Assembly: GCA_024699395.1 (NCBI GenBank)
Contig: JAILPU010000189.1
Location: forward strand, 1 to 7,984
Length of the DNA stretch: 7,984 nucleotides
Direction of reading: 5' to 3'
Source of the DNA: Lachnospiraceae bacterium
Lineage (GTDB): Bacteria; Bacillota; Clostridia; Lachnospirales; Lachnospiraceae
Shown: in pieces, positions 6,039-7,984 of the stretch
Position numbering within the stretch: position 1 is the first letter of the stretch
Layout of the letters: each line of letters opens with the position of its first letter
Position numbers and translations under genes: made by a program
The notes under the pieces: model-generated
The model's database searches: none
Told to the model about the DNA's origin: nothing
The model's input: the letters and a program-made list of their open reading frames with translations, nothing else

Positions 6039-7076
6039 ATGGAAGATTCAATTAAAAACGCAAAGAAAGTTTTTTCCTGGATTGCATTTTGTATTTTTAT
6101 TACAGGGGTCATATCACTTGCTGTTTCAATCATCATGAGCAAGTGCGATTTAAAATATGCCAATTTTGTGAGCAATAAGCCCCTTCTTATTCTCATGATT
6201 ATCCTTCCCAGCTATCTCATATCCTTTCCCGTGGGAATGCTTCTTATGTTAAAATTTCCCGCTGAGAAAAGAGAAAAACTTCCTTCCAATATTCCCCTGG
6301 TGATAAAGGCTCTCCTTGCCTGCATTCCCGTTATGTATCTGGGAAATATCATAGGCGTGCTGGTCAACAGCCTTTCAGGCGTTTCAAACACAAATCCGGT
6401 TCAGGAGTTGGTGAACATGCTGGGTTCCTACGTAGGTATCTTTTTGGTTGCAGTTATCTGCGCTCCCATTTTTGAGGAACTGCTTTTCAGAAAATTCATA
6501 ATCGACAGAGTCCGCCGCTTCGGTGAAGTACCTGCTGTTTTCTTCTCCGCCCTTGCATTCGGTCTCTTTCATATGAACTTCGCCCAGTTTTTCTACGCAT
6601 TTATGCTGGGGCTCATCTTCGGATATGTATATGTACGTTCCGGCAAGATTCATTACACCATGATTTTGCATGCCACCATAAACTTCTTGGGTTCTGTAGT
6701 TCCCACATTTATTATAAAAAAAGCAAATATCAACGAAATACAACAGTTCACCCAAGAAGAACTTGCTTCTCCTGAGTTTTTACAAAAATATTCCTCCCAA
6801 TTTGCCATCATAGGCTTATATGCTTTGGTAATCCTGGCTCTCATCATTACAGGTATTGTAATAATCTGCCTCAATGCAAAGAAGCTGCAATTTGCTCCCA
6901 CCACAGAGGAACTTCCCAAAGGTCAGAGATTATCAACAGCTTTCATTAATATCGGATTTATCCTTTTGTTTATCCTTTGCCTTGCAATGATATTTATCGA
7001 ACCCATTATGTCGGCATTATCCTACATTGTAGGGTACTTGTCATATATATGTTATGAACGGCTGCGGTTTTCGTAA
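6039..7076 (+). CDS. CPBP/CAAX-type intramembrane metalloprotease
   Basis: From ATG 6039 the product has 345 residues; starting at 5991 would add 16 residues without a ribosome binding site. It is a multi-pass membrane protein with hydrophobic stretches near residues 14-34, 49-73, 88-112, 128-145, 165-200, 255-280 and 303-325. The three CPBP (Abi/CAAX protease, Rce1-like) motifs are intact: EELLFR (E146, E147, R151), FGLFH (F174...H178) and HATIN (H211...N215), which supply the glutamates and histidines of the membrane-embedded active site. Family knowledge: bacterial members cleave peptides within the membrane and some give bacteriocin self-immunity or maturation; the substrate here is unknown. 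No bacteriocin precursor was found beside it. It is transcribed divergently from the redox/acyltransferase cluster and appears monocistronic. The C-terminal tail after the last membrane segment is short and basic. Confidence 0.9.
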   Translation: MEDSIKNAKKVFSWIAFCIFITGVISLAVSIIMSKCDLKYANFVSNKPLLILMIILPSYLISFPVGMLLMLKFPAEKREKLPSNIPLVIKALLACIPVMYLGNIIGVLVNSLSGVSNTNPVQELVNMLGSYVGIFLVAVICAPIFEELLFRKFIIDRVRRFGEVPAVFFSALAFGLFHMNFAQFFYAFMLGLIFGYVYVRSGKIHYTMILHATINFLGSVVPTFIIKKANINEIQQFTQEELASPEFLQKYSSQFAIIGLYALVILALIITGIVIICLNAKKLQFAPTTEELPKGQRLSTAFINIGFILLFILCLAMIFIEPIMSALSYIVGYLSYICYERLRFS

Positions 7077-7113
7077 ATTTTTTAGTGAAATAAAAAAATA
7101 TTTTTTCAGGGGT

Positions 7114-7140
7114 TAAGAAAAGTATAAAAGTATCCGATAA
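7114..7140 (+). promoter_or_regulatory. Sigma-28 (SigD/FliA)-like promoter upstream of the 197-aa protein
   Basis: TAAG (7114-7117), exactly 15 nt, then TCCGATAA (7133-7140). The flagellar sigma consensus is TAAA-N15-GCCGATAA, so the match is 3 of 4 and 7 of 8 with ideal spacing. Predicted start is near 7147, about 76 nt before ATG 7223. A sigma-A reading of the same DNA (TTAAGA-17-GATAAA) matches 4 of 6 in each hexamer and is less good. Confidence 0.68.
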
Positions 7141-7172
7141 AAAAATCGTCAAGGATGATTTTCTGCGTTTTG

Positions 7173-7207
7173 GTATCGTTATCGCAGAACTCGCAAACAA
7201 ACGATAC
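7173..7207 (+). repeat. Inverted repeat in the 5' UTR of the 197-aa protein gene
   Basis: GTATCGTT (7173-7180) is the exact reverse complement of AACGATAC (7200-7207), with a 19-nt loop. The 3' arm ends 4 nt before the AGGAG Shine-Dalgarno (7212-7216). It could be an mRNA stem-loop that affects translation, or a DNA operator downstream of the promoter. No T-run follows it. Confidence 0.5.
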
Positions 7208-7222
7208 AGATAGGAGAAAAGT

Positions 7223-7816
7223 ATGAATGTAAACGGAGTTACATCAGCGACTGCTGCATACGCCTATGCACAGCAAAAACCGGCAGCCAAAGAATCAAAG
7301 CCGGTTGAAAGCACAAAACCCGCGGAAAGTTCCGGGGTTATCTATGAGCCTTCCGAAGAAGCCAAGGCAGCATCCGCTGCCAAGACCTATACCCCTGACA
7401 CATCAATGATTGAAAAACTTAAGATGGATGCCGATGCAAGGACCGAACAGTTAAGATCCCTTGTGGAACAGCTTATAAGCAAACAGGCTACCACAAGCGG
7501 CAATGCCACCGATATATGGTCTTTCTTAAGGGAAGGAAAATTCACCGTAGATCCCGCCACCAAAGCACAGGCGCAGGCAGATATAGCTGAAGACGGATAC
7601 TGGGGCGTAAACCAGACCTCCGACAGGATAATCGCATTTGCAAATGCACTGACAGGAGGAGATCCAGGTAAAATCGAAGAAATGCGTGAGGCCTTCAAAA
7701 AAGGCTTTGAAAGTGCCCAAAAGACCTGGGGCGGTGCTTTACCCGAGATATCACAGAAAACCTATGATGCGGTAATGCAGAAATTTGACGCCCTCAAAGA
7801 AGCATCAGAAGTTTAA
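7223..7816 (+). CDS. Uncharacterised soluble 197-aa protein, possibly in the flagellar (SigD) regulon
   Basis: The start at 7223 has AGGAG 6 nt upstream. No signal peptide, membrane segment or cysteine is present, so a cytoplasmic or non-classically exported protein is likely. Residues ~17-55 are a low-complexity linker rich in Ala, Ser, Lys, Pro and Glu with three short KP-repeats (KPAAKES, KPVEST, KPAESS). Residues ~62-90 look alpha-helical. The conserved-looking core is IAEDGYWGVNQTSDRI (121-136) followed by a helical C-terminus with GFESAQKTWGGALPEIS (161-177) and TYDAVMQKFDAL (180-191). From memory, similar proteins of unknown function occur in Lachnospiraceae, and the C-terminal pattern loosely recalls DUF5610; I could not check either. 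A flagellar-type promoter upstream suggests expression with motility genes. The gene stands alone, closed by a strong terminator at 7842. Function unknown. Confidence 0.8.
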   Translation: MNVNGVTSATAAYAYAQQKPAAKESKPVESTKPAESSGVIYEPSEEAKAASAAKTYTPDTSMIEKLKMDADARTEQLRSLVEQLISKQATTSGNATDIWSFLREGKFTVDPATKAQAQADIAEDGYWGVNQTSDRIIAFANALTGGDPGKIEEMREAFKKGFESAQKTWGGALPEISQKTYDAVMQKFDALKEASEV

Positions 7817-7841
7817 AAAACGAATTAAATCATCGAACTTT

Positions 7842-7876
7842 AAAAATGCGCCGGTTACTGAACCGGCGCATTTTTT
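7842..7876. terminator. Bidirectional intrinsic terminator between convergent genes
   Basis: AAAAATGCGCCGGTT (7842-7856) pairs perfectly with AACCGGCGCATTTTT (7861-7875) around an ACTG loop, with a GC-rich core and T-run on the plus strand. The A-run on the left gives the matching T-run for the opposite strand. It would stop both the 7223-7816 gene and the incoming leftward pyrD transcript, whose stop codon begins at 7880. Confidence 0.95.
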
Positions 7877-7877
7877 G

Positions 7878-7984
7878 TCAAAGTATCTTTATAATATCCT
7901 TGATATCCTCGATATTTTGTTCCTTCATAAACTTCTCGATTCCCTCCGCTACTTTAACGGTTGTGTAAGGGTCCACGAAATTCA
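7878..7984 (-). CDS. pyrD: Dihydroorotate dehydrogenase, C-terminal 34 residues (cut by window edge)
   Basis: The minus strand carries an open frame from the right edge to TGA at 7880-7878. The visible tail, NFVDPYTTVKVAEGIEKFMK followed by EQNIEDIKDIIKIL, matches the end of class 1B dihydroorotate dehydrogenases, where an N-F/x-x-P-Y/x segment precedes a G-I-x-x-Y/F-M/L helix and an I-E-D-I-x-x-I-I/G close. This enzyme oxidises dihydroorotate to orotate in pyrimidine synthesis and in Firmicutes normally partners with PyrK. Only the last segment is visible, so the subtype and active site cannot be checked. It is convergent with the 7223-7816 gene, and the shared terminator begins within a few bases of its stop. 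Confidence 0.75.
   Translation of the reverse strand, partial: NFVDPYTTVKVAEGIEKFMKEQNIEDIKDIIKIL

Noticed and set aside
6039..7076. Abi/CPBP gene as part of a bacteriocin or phage-defence system
   Set aside because: No small leader-bearing peptide, transporter or partner defence gene lies nearby. The family alone does not support that role.
7086..7108. AT-only near-palindrome after the CPBP protease stop, as a terminator
   Set aside because: There is no GC in the stem core and no T-run after a stable hairpin, so no intrinsic terminator can be supported here.
7142..7162. AAAATCGTC-AAG-GATGATTTT stem-loop
   Set aside because: The stem is AT-rich with a G-U pair, and its 5' arm falls mostly before the predicted transcription start near 7147, so it is probably not formed in the SigD transcript.

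Overview
The window looks like chromosomal DNA from a low-to-mid-GC Gram-positive anaerobe, most likely a motile member of Clostridia close to Lachnospiraceae. Grounds: many Shine-Dalgarno-led starts of the AGGAGG type, Firmicutes-style TTGACA/TATAAT promoters, a near-consensus flagellar-type (sigma-28/SigD) promoter, and protein styles (COG0579-type oxidase with a BFD-like cluster, DUF1667, AlgI-like MBOAT with an SGNH partner, CPBP protease) common in that group. Taxonomy is inference; there is no rRNA or other marker here.

Layout. Positions 1-5838 are one leftward cluster of four genes. In transcription order: a COG0579/GlpA-like FAD oxidoreductase with a C-terminal [2Fe-2S] BFD-like domain (4354-5838); a GlpB-position FAD/NAD(P) oxidoreductase fused to a DUF1667 cysteine domain (2704-4146); an AlgI-like membrane-bound O-acyltransferase (1230-2714); and a membrane-anchored SGNH/DltD-AlgJ-type partner that runs off the left edge (1-1223). 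The last three are tightly coupled (11-bp overlap, then a 6-bp gap). The first two are separated by 197 bp, and this gap is bounded by perfect 9-bp direct repeats, as if a ~194-bp non-autonomous element had landed at the stop/start junction of the operon. A strong promoter (TTCACA-17-TATAAT) drives the cluster, and its spacer holds a perfect TCACAC-N10-GTGTGA inverted repeat, a candidate operator.

Positions 5839-6038 are a divergent control region; rightward from it is a CPBP/CAAX-type intramembrane protease (6039-7076; the longer ATG at 5991 is not preferred). Positions 7077-7222 hold a sigma-28-like promoter and a 5'-UTR inverted repeat ahead of a 197-aa soluble protein of unknown function (7223-7816). 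A strong bidirectional terminator (7842-7876) separates it from the convergent 3' end of a dihydroorotate dehydrogenase gene (pyrD, 7878-7984, right edge).

How the genes may work together: the two redox proteins form a module of the type found with glycerol/glycerol-3-phosphate catabolism in Firmicutes and Thermotoga, whereas MBOAT+SGNH pairs O-acylate extracytoplasmic polymers. Their translational coupling is the main biological oddity. No CRISPR array, tRNA, rRNA, complete insertion sequence or recognised defence system was seen.
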